Source: Nocardioides terrigena (GTDB lineage Bacteria; Actinomycetota; Actinomycetes; Propionibacteriales; Nocardioidaceae). Taken from it: 64,000 bases of DNA. A model generated the notes under the pieces. That model was not told the origin of the DNA and ran no database searches. It was given only the letters and a program-made list of their open reading frames with translations. The stretch's first letter is position 1. Every line of letters begins with the position of its first letter. A program made the position numbers and the translations under genes. The stretch lies in NCBI RefSeq assembly GCF_003047265.1, contig NZ_PZYY01000012.1, positions 49,603 through 113,602 of the forward strand, read 5' to 3'. Below are positions 1-9,687 of this stretch, piece after piece.

Positions 1-1
1 G

Positions 2-1279
2 CGGGAGCGGGCCGACCGGGTGGCGGCGTGGACGGCGGTGGTGGCCGCGGGGCTGGTCGGCAACGCCGGCGTCGACGTGGTCTCCGCCAAGGGCGAGCAC
101 CTGGGCATCCCCCTGGTCATGGGCGCCTGCTGGCTCGCGCTCGCCGCCCTGAGGAGGTCCTCGACCTCCCTGGCCCTGCTGGCCGGGCTGATCGCCATGC
201 TGGCCGTCGGCCTCAAGCAGAGCATGGTCGGCGGCCTCGTGTTCGGCGGCGTGCTCCTGGTCGGCACCGCACTCGGCGACCACTCGCGCGTCCGGTCCTG
301 CGCACGGCTCGGCGCCGCCGCCGCGGCCGGCGCCCTGGTGCCCGTCGTCGCCACCGTCGTCTGGGCCCTCGTGGTCGGCGTGGACCTCGGCACCCTCTGG
401 TACACCGTCGTCGGCTTCCGCCCCGACGCGGACGCCGTGCTGGACGCGCAGCCGAGCTCGAACATCGATGCGCGCGCCGTGAAGATGGTCGGCCTCGCGA
501 CCGGGACCGGGATGGTGCTCGTCATCGCGTGGTTCGTGCTCCACCTGGTCCCGCTGGTACGGCGCCTGCCGGCCCACACGGCGGCGGTCTCAGCCATGCT
601 GCTCGTCGACGTCGTCGCGGTGGTCCAGAGCGGCAGCTTCTGGATGACCTACCTCGTCGTGCTGGTGCCGCCGGTGGCGATGGCCACCGCGCTGCTCCTC
701 GTGGCCGAGCCCGTGCCGGGGCAGCCAGCCGAGCCCGAGCCGGAGCCCCTGCCTCGCCGGGCGCACCGGTGGACCGTCGGGGCGATCACCCGCGGCCTGG
801 TGGTGTTCACCGCGCTGAGCAGCGCGACCTCCCTCGTCGCCTGGTGGGAGATCACGGAGGCGGGCCACCGGCCGATCGAGTACTACGCCGGCGAGGCGAT
901 CGGCAGGGCCGCCCGGCCCGGCGACACCCTCGTCGTCTACGGAGGGCGCGCCGACATCCAGTGGGCCAGCGGTCTGCGCTCGCCGTACCCCCACCTGTGG
1001 TCCCTGCCGATGCGCACCCTGGACCCCGACCTGTCCGAGCTGGGCGACCTGCTCACCGGACCGGCAGCTCCGACGTGGTTCGTGGAGTTCACCTATCTCG
1101 ACACCTGGAGCGAGACGGGGACCCGGCGGATCAGCGAGGAGCTCATCGAGCGCTACCAGTACGTCACCACCGTGTGCGGCCAGTACCGCGTCTACCACCT
1201 CAAGAGCCTGGAGCGTCCCGTGCTCGAGAGCCGCTGCTCCGAGCCGTGGCGCGGGGGCCTCGCGTCGCTGCGCGACTGA
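2..1279 (+). CDS. Polytopic membrane protein, C-terminal part (cut by window edge)
   Basis: The reading frame is open from the first bases, so the true start probably lies outside the window; a GTG at 20 is possible but has no clear ribosome site. About 425 residues are visible. The first 270 are mostly hydrophobic, with roughly six to eight membrane segments, one of them around VLLVGTALG and others near residues 105-130, 165-185 and 195-235. A soluble tail of about 140 residues follows and contains DTLVVYGGRADIQWASG. Several hydrophobic segments followed by a soluble C-terminal domain that mentions no enzyme motif I can name recalls PMT/ArnT-type lipid-linked glycosyltransferases. That is inference; the catalytic N-terminal loop would be off the window. 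No operon partner is visible upstream. Confidence 0.7.
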   Translation, partial: RERADRVAAWTAVVAAGLVGNAGVDVVSAKGEHLGIPLVMGACWLALAALRRSSTSLALLAGLIAMLAVGLKQSMVGGLVFGGVLLVGTALGDHSRVRSCARLGAAAAAGALVPVVATVVWALVVGVDLGTLWYTVVGFRPDADAVLDAQPSSNIDARAVKMVGLATGTGMVLVIAWFVLHLVPLVRRLPAHTAAVSAMLLVDVVAVVQSGSFWMTYLVVLVPPVAMATALLLVAEPVPGQPAEPEPEPLPRRAHRWTVGAITRGLVVFTALSSATSLVAWWEITEAGHRPIEYYAGEAIGRAARPGDTLVVYGGRADIQWASGLRSPYPHLWSLPMRTLDPDLSELGDLLTGPAAPTWFVEFTYLDTWSETGTRRISEELIERYQYVTTVCGQYRVYHLKSLERPVLESRCSEPWRGGLASLRD

Positions 1280-1305
1280 CGACCGCGCGCGGATCGTGAC
1301 CAGCG

Positions 1306-1333
1306 TGCAACCTCCCCGGTCCCTCACCACGTT
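1306..1333 (+). promoter_or_regulatory. Candidate ECF promoter upstream of the first sigma factor
   Basis: TGCAACC at 1306-1312 is followed after 17 bases by CGTT at 1330-1333, and the sigma gene starts 25 bases further on. The same TGCAACC block, with CGTC after 16 bases, precedes the second sigma gene at 11428. A GCAAC/GGAAC-like -35 with a CGT-type -10 is the usual shape of ECF promoters, so autoregulation is a reasonable inference. Confidence 0.4.
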
Positions 1334-1358
1334 GTACCGGGCATGAAGCGAGTGATCG

Positions 1359-1883
1359 ATGCGTGACGAGGCGGCGTTCGTCGAGTTCGCGCACAGCGCC
1401 CGCGAGCGCCTGAGGCGCACGGCGTACCTGATGTGCGGTGACTGGGACCAGGCGTCCGACCACGTGCAGGAGGGCCTCATCCGCGTGTACGTCGCGTGGC
1501 CGCGGTTGCAGCGCGCGGGCCGCGAGTACGCCTACGCGAGGAAGGCCGTGACGAGCGCGTTCCTCGACCACCGGAGGCGGCGCTCGAGCGGCGAGGTGCC
1601 CACCGAGCCCGACGAGGCCCGTGCCTCGGGTCACGACCTCGCCGAGAGCGTCACCGCACGCACGGCGCTGATGGCGGCGCTGGCCGACCTGCCGCCGAGG
1701 CAGCGGGCCTGCGTGGTGCTGCGCTACTTCGAGGACCTGACCGTCGCGGACACCGCGGCCGCCCTCGGGTGCAGCGAGGGCACGGTCAAGAGCCAGACCT
1801 CGCGGGCGCTCGACTCGCTGCGCTCCATGTTCGAGGACTCGCCGCTGGGCGAGCTGACTGCCGGAGGAGCCCCCACATGGTGA
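1359..1883 (+). CDS. SigE-family ECF RNA polymerase sigma factor (module 1)
   Basis: This 174-residue protein has the two helical domains of an ECF sigma factor and no others. Region 2 spans residues 8-70 (RTAYLMCGDWDQASDHVQEG, including the -10 recognition helix). Region 4 spans about residues 108-158 (LPPRQRACVVLRYFEDLTV, then the helix-turn-helix CSEGTVKSQTSRALDSLR). It would direct RNA polymerase to a small set of promoters. It overlaps the next gene by 7 bases, so the two are translationally coupled. No classical zinc-binding anti-sigma factor is adjacent; the coupled membrane protein is the natural candidate regulator (inference). A TGCAACC promoter-like block upstream suggests autoregulation. 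It is a paralogue of the product at 11498 and more distantly of that at 41776. Confidence 0.92.
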   Translation: MRDEAAFVEFAHSARERLRRTAYLMCGDWDQASDHVQEGLIRVYVAWPRLQRAGREYAYARKAVTSAFLDHRRRRSSGEVPTEPDEARASGHDLAESVTARTALMAALADLPPRQRACVVLRYFEDLTVADTAAALGCSEGTVKSQTSRALDSLRSMFEDSPLGELTAGGAPTW

Positions 1884-3232
1884 ACGAGCTGCGAGAGCTG
1901 CTGCGCGACAACGTCGCCGCACCCCCGCCCGACGACGGCGGCCTCCTCGGCATCGTGAGCGCCGGTCGTCGACGCGTACGACGCCGCCGGCGCGTGGCGG
2001 TGGGCGGGGCTGCCCTGGCCACGGCCGCGGCGGTGTCGATCGGTGCCTGGGCCCGGCTGGACCCGTCCCCGGCCGACCTCGTCGCAGCCGGCGTGCCGAG
2101 GCCGCCGGGGCAGGTGGTCCGGCTGGCCGACGCCGTACCCGCGTCAGAGGGGACCGACTACCGGACGCTGGCGTCGTACACCAACGAGGACCTCGAGGCC
2201 GACAACGGCGAGTACTTCGACGGGGTCACCGACGACGGGCTCGTGCTGTTCCGCGAGGGGCAGACGGCCGACCGCGACGGCCGCTACGCGCTGATGGACC
2301 CGACCACAGGGGAGAAGGACTGGCTCGACGGCTGGTCGAGCGACCTGCAGGCCTCGCCGGTCGAGCTCGGGACCGACCGGCTCGTGATCATGCGAGCGGT
2401 GCACGACGACGCCGACGGCCGGGTGCGTCCCGAGCTGGACGTCTTCGACCGCGGGACCGGGACCTGGCGCACGATCGGCTGGCCGACCCTGCCGGACCAG
2501 GAGGGCCTGCCGCAGATGAGGATCGGGCCGGACGGCCGGGCCTACGTCTCCGTGCTGACCGACCCGGGTGACGTGCCCGAGGGCGGCTGGCCGACGGGCC
2601 CGGACGGTGAGGCCGACGACGCCGACGCGGAGGGCGACGTGAAGGCACTGTGGTCGGTGTCGCTGACCGACCCGGCCGACGTCCGCGACGAGGGCCTGCG
2701 GGTCGGGGACTTCGGCTTCGACGGCGACCGGATGGTCTGGACCGACTCCACCAACGGAGCCGCCGGGCGCGTGCACGTGCGCGACCTCGTCACGGGCGAC
2801 GAGACGTCGTTCGACGCGCGGCTGGGCGAACGCTGCAACCTGCTCGATCTCGACGTCTCCGGCGGCCGGATCGCGATGACGCAGTACTGCGGCACCTACG
2901 AGAACGGCGTGCGCGACGACCGGGTGCAGGTGATGACCACCGAGGGCGAACAGGTCGTCACCGTACAGGACGACGGTGTGGACGGCGGCGACCTGGTGGC
3001 AGGCGGCGACTTCCTCACCCTCACGTCGTACGACCGGGCGACCAGCGGCACCTACCTCTACGACGTCGAGGGCAAGAGGTTGGTGCGCCTCAGCGAGGGG
3101 TACTCGCAGTGGACCGTCGCCAGCGGCCCGACCCCGGGCGACCAGTTCCTGTGGGCCGAGCCGGCGGGGAGCAAGCTCGGGCCCTTCGGCCGCAGCGGGG
3201 CCACGGCCCACCTCGGCGAGGTCATCCGCTGA
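1877..3232 (+). CDS. Single-pass membrane protein with extracellular propeller-like domain, coupled to sigma factor
   Basis: The start is the ATG overlapping the end of the sigma gene, preceded by GGAGGAG. The product is 451 residues: a cytoplasmic N-terminal tail of about 35 residues ending in a run of arginines (RRRVRRRRRVAVGG), one membrane helix near residues 42-60, and an outside region of about 390 residues. The outer region repeats short strands such as DGRYALMDPTTGEKDW, TYLYDVEGKRLVRL and LDVFDRGTGTWRTI, which look like WD40/TolB-type beta-propeller blades. This topology fits a sensor or membrane anti-sigma factor, but no known anti-sigma domain is recognisable. The gene at 12073 has the same architecture and position. 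The function is inferred from context only. Confidence 0.8.
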   Translation: MVNELRELLRDNVAAPPPDDGGLLGIVSAGRRRVRRRRRVAVGGAALATAAAVSIGAWARLDPSPADLVAAGVPRPPGQVVRLADAVPASEGTDYRTLASYTNEDLEADNGEYFDGVTDDGLVLFREGQTADRDGRYALMDPTTGEKDWLDGWSSDLQASPVELGTDRLVIMRAVHDDADGRVRPELDVFDRGTGTWRTIGWPTLPDQEGLPQMRIGPDGRAYVSVLTDPGDVPEGGWPTGPDGEADDADAEGDVKALWSVSLTDPADVRDEGLRVGDFGFDGDRMVWTDSTNGAAGRVHVRDLVTGDETSFDARLGERCNLLDLDVSGGRIAMTQYCGTYENGVRDDRVQVMTTEGEQVVTVQDDGVDGGDLVAGGDFLTLTSYDRATSGTYLYDVEGKRLVRLSEGYSQWTVASGPTPGDQFLWAEPAGSKLGPFGRSGATAHLGEVIR

Positions 3233-3236
3233 GACG

Positions 3237-3273
3237 CCGCGGGCCCGGCAGAGGATCTCTGCCGGGCCCGCGG
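3237..3273. terminator. Perfect hairpin between convergent genes
   Basis: CCGCGGGCCCGGCAGAG (3237-3253) and its exact complement (3257-3273) form a 17-bp stem with a 3-base loop. It begins 4 bases after the stop of the membrane protein gene and lies 22 bases beyond the end of groEL on the other strand, so it can serve both. There is no T-tract, as is common in high-GC actinomycetes. Confidence 0.8.
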
Positions 3274-3295
3274 TGTGCTTCGGTGGTGCTGTGGC

Positions 3296-4918
<1,623 letters not shown>

Positions 4919-4944
4919 TCAGGTGCTCCTTGCGGAAAAAGGGA

Positions 4945-5007
4945 GATAGTCCGTGACGTTCGGACCCTGGGCAGCCTCGCCGGAGGGTCCGATCGTCACG
5001 GACTATC
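4945..5007 (-). promoter_or_regulatory. Long intergenic hairpin between groES and groEL
   Basis: On the minus strand the transcript folds into a stem of 14 + 9 base pairs (arms 4994-5007/4945-4958 and 4984-4992/4960-4968) with one T-T mismatch and a 15-base loop. It begins 5 bases after the groES stop. It is followed by CTCCCTTTTT and then the groEL ribosome site. The U-run three to four bases after the stem resembles an intrinsic terminator, so this could attenuate groEL, stop RNA decay, or mark a processing site. Confidence 0.75.
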
Positions 5008-5012
5008 GGAGA

Positions 5013-5306
5013 TCAGGAAACGACGGCGAGGACGTCGCGGGCGGAGAGAATCAGGTACTCGGCGCCGGCGTACTTGACCTCGGTGCCGCCGTACTTGCTG
5101 TAGATGACCTTGTCGCCCACGGCCACGTCCAGCGGGACGCGGTTGCCGTTGTCGTCGATGCGACCCGGGCCGATGGCCAGGACCTCGCCCTCCTGGGGCT
5201 TCTCCTTGGCCGTGTCCGGGATGACCAGGCCGGAGGCCGTGGTCTGCTCGGCGTCGAGCGGCTGGACGACGATGCGGTCCTCGAGGGGCTTGATGTTGAC
5301 CGACAC
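5013..5306 (-). CDS. groES: 10-kDa co-chaperonin GroES
   Basis: A 97-residue co-chaperonin of normal length, the heptameric lid of the GroEL chamber. It shows NIKPLEDRIVVQPLDAEQTT at the N-terminus, the mobile loop TASGLVIPDTAKEKPQEG, and GDKVIYSKYGGTEVKYAG and YLILSARDVLAVV at the C-terminus. It is first in the groES-groEL operon, with two CIRCE operators 118-179 bases upstream. A small hairpin (CGAGAGC, loop GATT, GCTCTCG) at 5349-5366 lies in the untranslated leader. Regulation by HrcA is expected from the operators; the hrcA gene is not in the window. Confidence 0.98.
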   Translation of the reverse strand: MSVNIKPLEDRIVVQPLDAEQTTASGLVIPDTAKEKPQEGEVLAIGPGRIDDNGNRVPLDVAVGDKVIYSKYGGTEVKYAGAEYLILSARDVLAVVS

Positions 5307-5423
5307 TTCGGATCAACCTCCACTTTCCACGTTGGTCGAGACGGGACTCGAGAGCGATTGCTCTCGCACGTTGGGGCTTGCTCTGCCGTACGCCGTCGCG
5401 GGGGTCGCACGTCGTCGCAAGCA

Positions 5424-5450
5424 CTGGCACCCTCAAGGCGAGAGTGCCAA
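5424..5450 (-). promoter_or_regulatory. CIRCE operator, proximal copy
   Basis: CTGGCACCC, 9 bases, GAGTGCCAA. This matches the CIRCE form (TTGGCACTC-N9-GAGTGCCAA) bound by the heat-shock repressor HrcA, with two mismatches in one arm. It is the copy nearer to groES. Confidence 0.85.
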
Positions 5451-5458
5451 GTCAGACG

Positions 5459-5485
5459 CTAGCACTCCCCCACGCCGAGTGCTAG
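5459..5485 (-). promoter_or_regulatory. CIRCE operator, distal copy
   Basis: CTAGCACTC, 9 bases, GAGTGCTAG. The arms are a perfect inverted repeat and match the canonical CIRCE sequence (TTAGCACTC-N9-GAGTGCTAA) except at the outermost base. It lies 8 bases beyond the proximal copy and only 9 bases from the stop codon of the neighbouring minus-strand gene at 5495. Confidence 0.92.
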
Positions 5486-5494
5486 CGGGAGGCG

Positions 5495-6511
5495 TCAGAC
5501 GAACGCGCCCTGGACCACGAGGGCGCGGGCGGTGCGGGTCCTGCGCCCGTCCTGCAGCTCCCCCGTCAGCCGGCTCCGGATGTCGAGCTGGCCGGGCCCC
5601 CGGTCGGCGGGGACCTCGAAGACGACGACCTGGGGGTCGAGCGGGTCGGGCTCGGCCGAGTCGGGGAGCAGGTCGTTGGCGGCGTACACCTCGACGGGCT
5701 CCTCGAAGCCGAGGCCGTACGACGTCTCGACGCCCGACGCCGGCACCTCGTAGGTCCCGCGGCGGCCCTCGAAGGCGGTAGGCGCACCCGGCACGACGGT
5801 GACCACGAGCCAGCGGGAGTCCTCCGGGGCCCAGCCCAGCCCCGCGACGTACGGGCGCGTGGCCGCGGAGCGGACGAAGCAGCCGGACACGGCATCGTCC
5901 ACGGCCGAGGCACCCGTGCTCCAGAGCTGGTCGCCGCAGGGTCCGCCCGGGGCGGGGAACGGCGCGTCGTAGAGCGGGGCCGCGTCCCCGATGCTGACGT
6001 CGGCGGTCGCGGCGTCGATGGTCTGGGTGACACCGTCGTACTCCATGGTGACGCTGACCTCCTCGGCGTCGCGAGGCACCGCGACGTACTGCCGGCGGGC
6101 GCCCGGCTCGACCTCCGCACCGTCCGCCCAGCCGGACAGCGCCGGCAGCTCCCACGTCTCGCCGTCGGCGACGACGCTGAACACCGGGTCGAGGAAGGAG
6201 GCGCCGGGCAACCGGTCGACCGGGACCGCGTCCTCGGTGTCGCGCAGCTCGACCTGGATCCCGATGAACGACCCCTCGAGCGTGCCGTCCTCGCCGTCGA
6301 CGGTGTCCACCGGCTCGGTCGTCGTGACCTGGAGCCGTCCCCACGGGACGCGGACGTCGGTGCTGCGGCCCACGAGGAGCCCGTCGACCTGCTGGTCCAC
6401 CACCGTGCCGGCCGCGGTCGCCGGCACCTCGCGCTGGGACTGCCAGATGCCGGCGCCGACCAGGGTGGCGACGATCAGCACGGGCACGAGGACGATCAGC
6501 ACTTTGCGCAC
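5495..6511 (-). CDS. Membrane-anchored hypothetical protein
   Basis: The start chosen is GTG at 6511, because the product then begins directly with a membrane anchor (RKVLIVLVPVLIVATLVGAG); a longer version would only add proline/arginine-rich sequence that overlaps the promoter of the divergent gene. There is no strong ribosome site, so the start is uncertain. The 338-residue product has one N-terminal helix and an outside domain. Its residues 65-130 (GTLEGSFIGIQVELRDTEDA, then FLDPVFSVVADGETWEL) look like an immunoglobulin-like beta-sandwich of the kind seen in exported actinobacterial proteins. I do not recognise the family. Two cysteines in the middle (GGPCGDQLW and SGCFVRS) could form a disulfide. 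It stands alone, divergent from the methyltransferase. Confidence 0.75.
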   Translation of the reverse strand: MRKVLIVLVPVLIVATLVGAGIWQSQREVPATAAGTVVDQQVDGLLVGRSTDVRVPWGRLQVTTTEPVDTVDGEDGTLEGSFIGIQVELRDTEDAVPVDRLPGASFLDPVFSVVADGETWELPALSGWADGAEVEPGARRQYVAVPRDAEEVSVTMEYDGVTQTIDAATADVSIGDAAPLYDAPFPAPGGPCGDQLWSTGASAVDDAVSGCFVRSAATRPYVAGLGWAPEDSRWLVVTVVPGAPTAFEGRRGTYEVPASGVETSYGLGFEEPVEVYAANDLLPDSAEPDPLDPQVVVFEVPADRGPGQLDIRSRLTGELQDGRRTRTARALVVQGAFV

Positions 6512-6573
6512 GGAGGAGAACCTGCCACGTCCGGGGCGACGAGCGGAACCGACCCGCCTGACAGGATGCACGT

Positions 6574-7779
6574 GTGGACCTCGAGACGCTGGCCTGGCTG
6601 CAGACCGATGCCGGCCGGCGGCTGTTGGAGGAGGCGACCCACGCATGGGTCGATCATGGCGGTGACCCGGTGCGCGCCGCGACGGCGGTCCGCCGGATCG
6701 AGCCGGACCCCGACCGGGCCGCCGCGGCCACGACCCAGGTGCAGCTCCGCGCCCGCGCGGTCGCCAAGTTCAGCGACCTCGCCCCGCTGATGTTCTTCAC
6801 GCCCGAGGCGCTGGAGCAGGCGACCCGCCTCCGCGTGGCCGAGCACCGTGCCGCGCGCCTCGCCGCCGCCCGGCCGGCCAGCGTCCTCGACCTCGGGTGC
6901 GGCATCGGCGGCGACCTGCTCGCCTTCGCCCGCGCCGGCCTCACCGCGGCGGGCGTCGACCTCGACCCGCTGCGGGTCGCCCTCGCTCAGGCCAACCTCG
7001 ACGCCCTCGGCCTGCCCGGCGCGGTCCAGGTCGCCGACGCGACGACGCTCGACGTGCGCGGCTTCGGGGCGGTCTTCGCCGACCCGGCCCGCCGTGGCGC
7101 CCGGGGCCGGGTCTTCGACGCCGAGGGCTGGACCCCGCCGTGGCCCTTCGTCCTGGACCTCCTCACCGGGACGGCCGTCGTCAAGGTCGCCCCGGGCATC
7201 CCGCACGCCATGCTCCCCGACGACGTCGAGGCCGAGTGGGTCAGCGACGGCGGGGAGGTCAAGGAGGCCGCCCTCTGGTCCGCGCGGCTCGCCACCACCC
7301 GGCGGCGCGCCACGGTCATCCCGGCGACGCGGCCGGGACAGGCGGCCGGCGGGCTGGCCACCCTCACCGACGAGGACGACCCGTACGCCGGGCAGCCCCG
7401 CCCGGTGCGTGCGGTGGGCGCGTTCCTCTACGAGCCCGACGGCGCCGTCATCCGGGCCGGGCTCGTCACCGCCGTGGCCGCCGGGGTCGGCGGTGGGCTC
7501 GTCGACGAGCACATCGCCTACGTCACCGGTGACGAGGCCTTCCAGACGCCGTTCGCCCGGTCCTACCGGGTCCTCGAGGAGCTCCCCTACCGGGAGAAGC
7601 AGCTCAAGGCGGCGCTGCGCGAGCGTGGCATCGGCCGGCTGGCGATCAAGAAGCGCGGCGTCGACGTCGTGCCCGAGCAGCTGCGCAAGCGGCTCTCCCT
7701 GTCCGGGGACCAGGAGGGGACGCTGGTCCTCACCCGGGTCGCGGGCGCCGGGACGGCGCTGCTGGTGGAGCCCCTCTAG
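6574..7779 (+). CDS. SAM-dependent methyltransferase with THUMP-like domain
   Basis: A 401-residue cytoplasmic protein starting at GTG 6574, with AGGA a few bases upstream. The S-adenosylmethionine-binding motif I, VLDLGCGIGGDLLAFA, lies near residue 106, followed by the acidic motif GVDLDPLRVALA and the motif IV region AVFADPARRGARGRVF. The C-terminal 100 residues (LPYREKQLKAALRERGIG, then IKKRGVDVVPEQLRKRL) match the THUMP-like domain found in actinobacterial methyltransferases of this size, suggesting an RNA substrate. The substrate is unknown. The gene ends convergently with the NagZ-like gene, the two stop codons overlapping by 3 bases. Confidence 0.85.
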   Translation: MDLETLAWLQTDAGRRLLEEATHAWVDHGGDPVRAATAVRRIEPDPDRAAAATTQVQLRARAVAKFSDLAPLMFFTPEALEQATRLRVAEHRAARLAAARPASVLDLGCGIGGDLLAFARAGLTAAGVDLDPLRVALAQANLDALGLPGAVQVADATTLDVRGFGAVFADPARRGARGRVFDAEGWTPPWPFVLDLLTGTAVVKVAPGIPHAMLPDDVEAEWVSDGGEVKEAALWSARLATTRRRATVIPATRPGQAAGGLATLTDEDDPYAGQPRPVRAVGAFLYEPDGAVIRAGLVTAVAAGVGGGLVDEHIAYVTGDEAFQTPFARSYRVLEELPYREKQLKAALRERGIGRLAIKKRGVDVVPEQLRKRLSLSGDQEGTLVLTRVAGAGTALLVEPL

Positions 7780-9557
7780 CAGCCGCGCCGCTCGACGCCG
7801 GCGACCTCGACCGGCAGCCGGCCCGGCGCCCCTGCGCGACCGAGGAGCACGTCGACGAGGGCCGACATGGCGCCCGGGGTGTCGCCGTAGGTCGCCAGCC
7901 GCACCGGCGCACCCACCGTGCCGAGGACGTACGGCGTGTTGGTCGCGACCGCGACCTCCCCGTCGTACGTCGCGTCCTGGAACCCGCTGAAGCCGATCCG
8001 GGTGCCGCGCGCGAGCCGGCGCTCCTCGGCGGCGGTCCACCGGGCGAGGGCGGCGACGCGGCGCTTCTCCCGGGCCCGCCAGGCCTTGCGGCGGCGCTCG
8101 AACGCCTTGGGCTTCTCCTTCTTGGCGCGCTTCGGGGCCGGCTCGGCCGTCACCAGCGAGGCCGGGGCGGCCCGGCGCGTCAGCACCTCGATCCCCGCCG
8201 CGCCGGCGGCACCGGCGAAGTTGGCCACCGCCACCGGGTCGCCGACCGGCGTCACTGCGGGTCCGACCAGCCGGCCGCGACACGCGCCCGCGACGCTCGT
8301 GATCGCCGCGGCGCTGAGGGCCCGCGAGGCGGCGCGGCCGGAGCCCGGCGGTCGGCCCCGCTGCTGGGCGGGAGTGCCCTCGGAGTGCTGGAGCAGCGCG
8401 ATCATCCGGGCCGCCGCCTGCTCGAGCCGGCGGCGCGGCAGGCGGCCGGTCCGCACGGCACGCACGATCCCCGCCCGGGCGGCCGCGGGCGAGGGCGGCA
8501 TCAGCAGCACGTCGTTGCCGGCACGGAGCCCCTCGACAGCCGAGCGCGCGGCGTCGTACTCCCGCTGCACGCCCGCCATCGACAGCGAGTCGGTGACCGC
8601 GAGGCCCTCGAAGCCGAGCTGCTCGCGCAGCACCCCGGTCACCACCTCCCGCGACATCGAGGAGGGCACGCGGGGGTCGATCGACCTCACGTCGATGTGG
8701 CCCACCATCACGGCAGGGACCCCGGCCTCCACGGCGGCGACGAAGGGCGCGAGGTCGACGGCGGCGAGCTGCTTGCGGGTGCGGGTCTGCACCGGCAGCG
8801 TGAGGTGGCTGTCCTGCGGCACCGAGCCGTGCCCGGGGAAGTGCTTGAGCACCGGGACCACCGCGGCCTGCTCGATCCCCTCGACCGCCGCGGCCACGTG
8901 GGTGCCCACCACGTCCGGGTCCGAGCCCGCCGACCGCGACCCGATGGTGGGGTCGCCCGGTCCCGTCGTGACATCGGCGTCCGGCGCGAACACGACGTCG
9001 AAGCCGAGGCCCCGCAGCTCGGCGGCACTGGCGCGGTGGGCGGCCGTGGTCACCCGCGGGTCCCCCGCCGCACCGGCGGACATGAAGGTCGGGAAGCGGG
9101 TGGCGTCACCCTTCACCCGCTCGACGATGCCGCCCTCCTGGTCGACGGACAGGAAGAGCGGCCACGGGCGGCGTACGGCGCGCTCCAGGGTCGCGTTGAC
9201 GGACCGGATCTGGCCGGTGGACGCCACGTTGTCGGAGAAGGCGATCACCCCGCCCAGGTGCAGCTGGCGGACCATCTGCACCGGGGCCGCGGTGCCCCGC
9301 CACTCGGCCACGATCACCTGCCCGGCGAGGTCCGGCAGCGACATCCGGCCCACCAGCCGGGCGGCCCGCTCCAGCTCGACCTGCGTCGGCCCCCAGCCCT
9401 CGACGAGGCCGAGCCGCTCGGCCGGCGTGGGCGGGGTCGGGGCCGCGGCGGTCGACTCGTCGGTCGGGGTCCCGGGCTCGTCGGCTGCCGGGTCGCCGCT
9501 GCACGCCGAGGCGGTCAACCCCAGCGCGAGCACGAGGGGCAGGACGCGGCGCAGCAT
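7776..9557 (-). CDS. Lipoprotein beta-N-acetylhexosaminidase, glycoside hydrolase family 3
   Basis: A 593-residue exported lipoprotein. The start at ATG 9557 gives a signal peptide ending in the lipobox LTASAC. The GH3 domain covers about residues 65-370: FLSVDQEGGIVERVKG, the NagZ catalytic loop KHFPGHGSVPQDSHLTLP (His/Asp dyad) and the nucleophile region GLAVTDSLSMAGV. NagZ enzymes cleave beta-N-acetylglucosamine from muropeptides and glycans. Residues 400-593 form an additional C-terminal domain resembling the GH3 C-terminal sandwich, which single-domain NagZ proteins lack. Location outside the membrane points to peptidoglycan turnover rather than cytoplasmic recycling. Confidence 0.9.
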   Translation of the reverse strand: MLRRVLPLVLALGLTASACSGDPAADEPGTPTDESTAAAPTPPTPAERLGLVEGWGPTQVELERAARLVGRMSLPDLAGQVIVAEWRGTAAPVQMVRQLHLGGVIAFSDNVASTGQIRSVNATLERAVRRPWPLFLSVDQEGGIVERVKGDATRFPTFMSAGAAGDPRVTTAAHRASAAELRGLGFDVVFAPDADVTTGPGDPTIGSRSAGSDPDVVGTHVAAAVEGIEQAAVVPVLKHFPGHGSVPQDSHLTLPVQTRTRKQLAAVDLAPFVAAVEAGVPAVMVGHIDVRSIDPRVPSSMSREVVTGVLREQLGFEGLAVTDSLSMAGVQREYDAARSAVEGLRAGNDVLLMPPSPAAARAGIVRAVRTGRLPRRRLEQAAARMIALLQHSEGTPAQQRGRPPGSGRAASRALSAAAITSVAGACRGRLVGPAVTPVGDPVAVANFAGAAGAAGIEVLTRRAAPASLVTAEPAPKRAKKEKPKAFERRRKAWRAREKRRVAALARWTAAEERRLARGTRIGFSGFQDATYDGEVAVATNTPYVLGTVGAPVRLATYGDTPGAMSALVDVLLGRAGAPGRLPVEVAGVERRGC

Positions 9558-9597
9558 CCCGGCAGTCTTCCAGCCGGGACGCTGCGCCTCCAATCCG

Positions 9598-9687
9598 TCA
9601 GGCCTGCGCCTCGCGCTCCGTCAGCCGAGCGCCTCGCGCTCCGTCAGCCGAGCGCCTCGCGCTCCGTCAGCCGAGCGCCTCGCGCTC
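9598..9687. repeat. Four tandem 23-bp copies of the 3' end of the MBL-fold gene
   Basis: TCAGCCGAGCGCCTCGCGCT plus CCG repeats at 9621, 9644 and 9667, with a degenerate copy at 9598. The copy at 9667 is the last codons and stop (EREALG, stop) of the minus-strand MBL-fold gene. The other copies therefore each carry another stop codon beyond the gene end. No hairpin explains the pattern; polymerase slippage is the simplest origin. Confidence 0.85.

Noticed and set aside
2830..2860. TGCAACC inside the membrane protein gene as a third ECF promoter
   Set aside because: It is within coding sequence, the CGTC spacing is shorter than in the other two, and no gene starts downstream.
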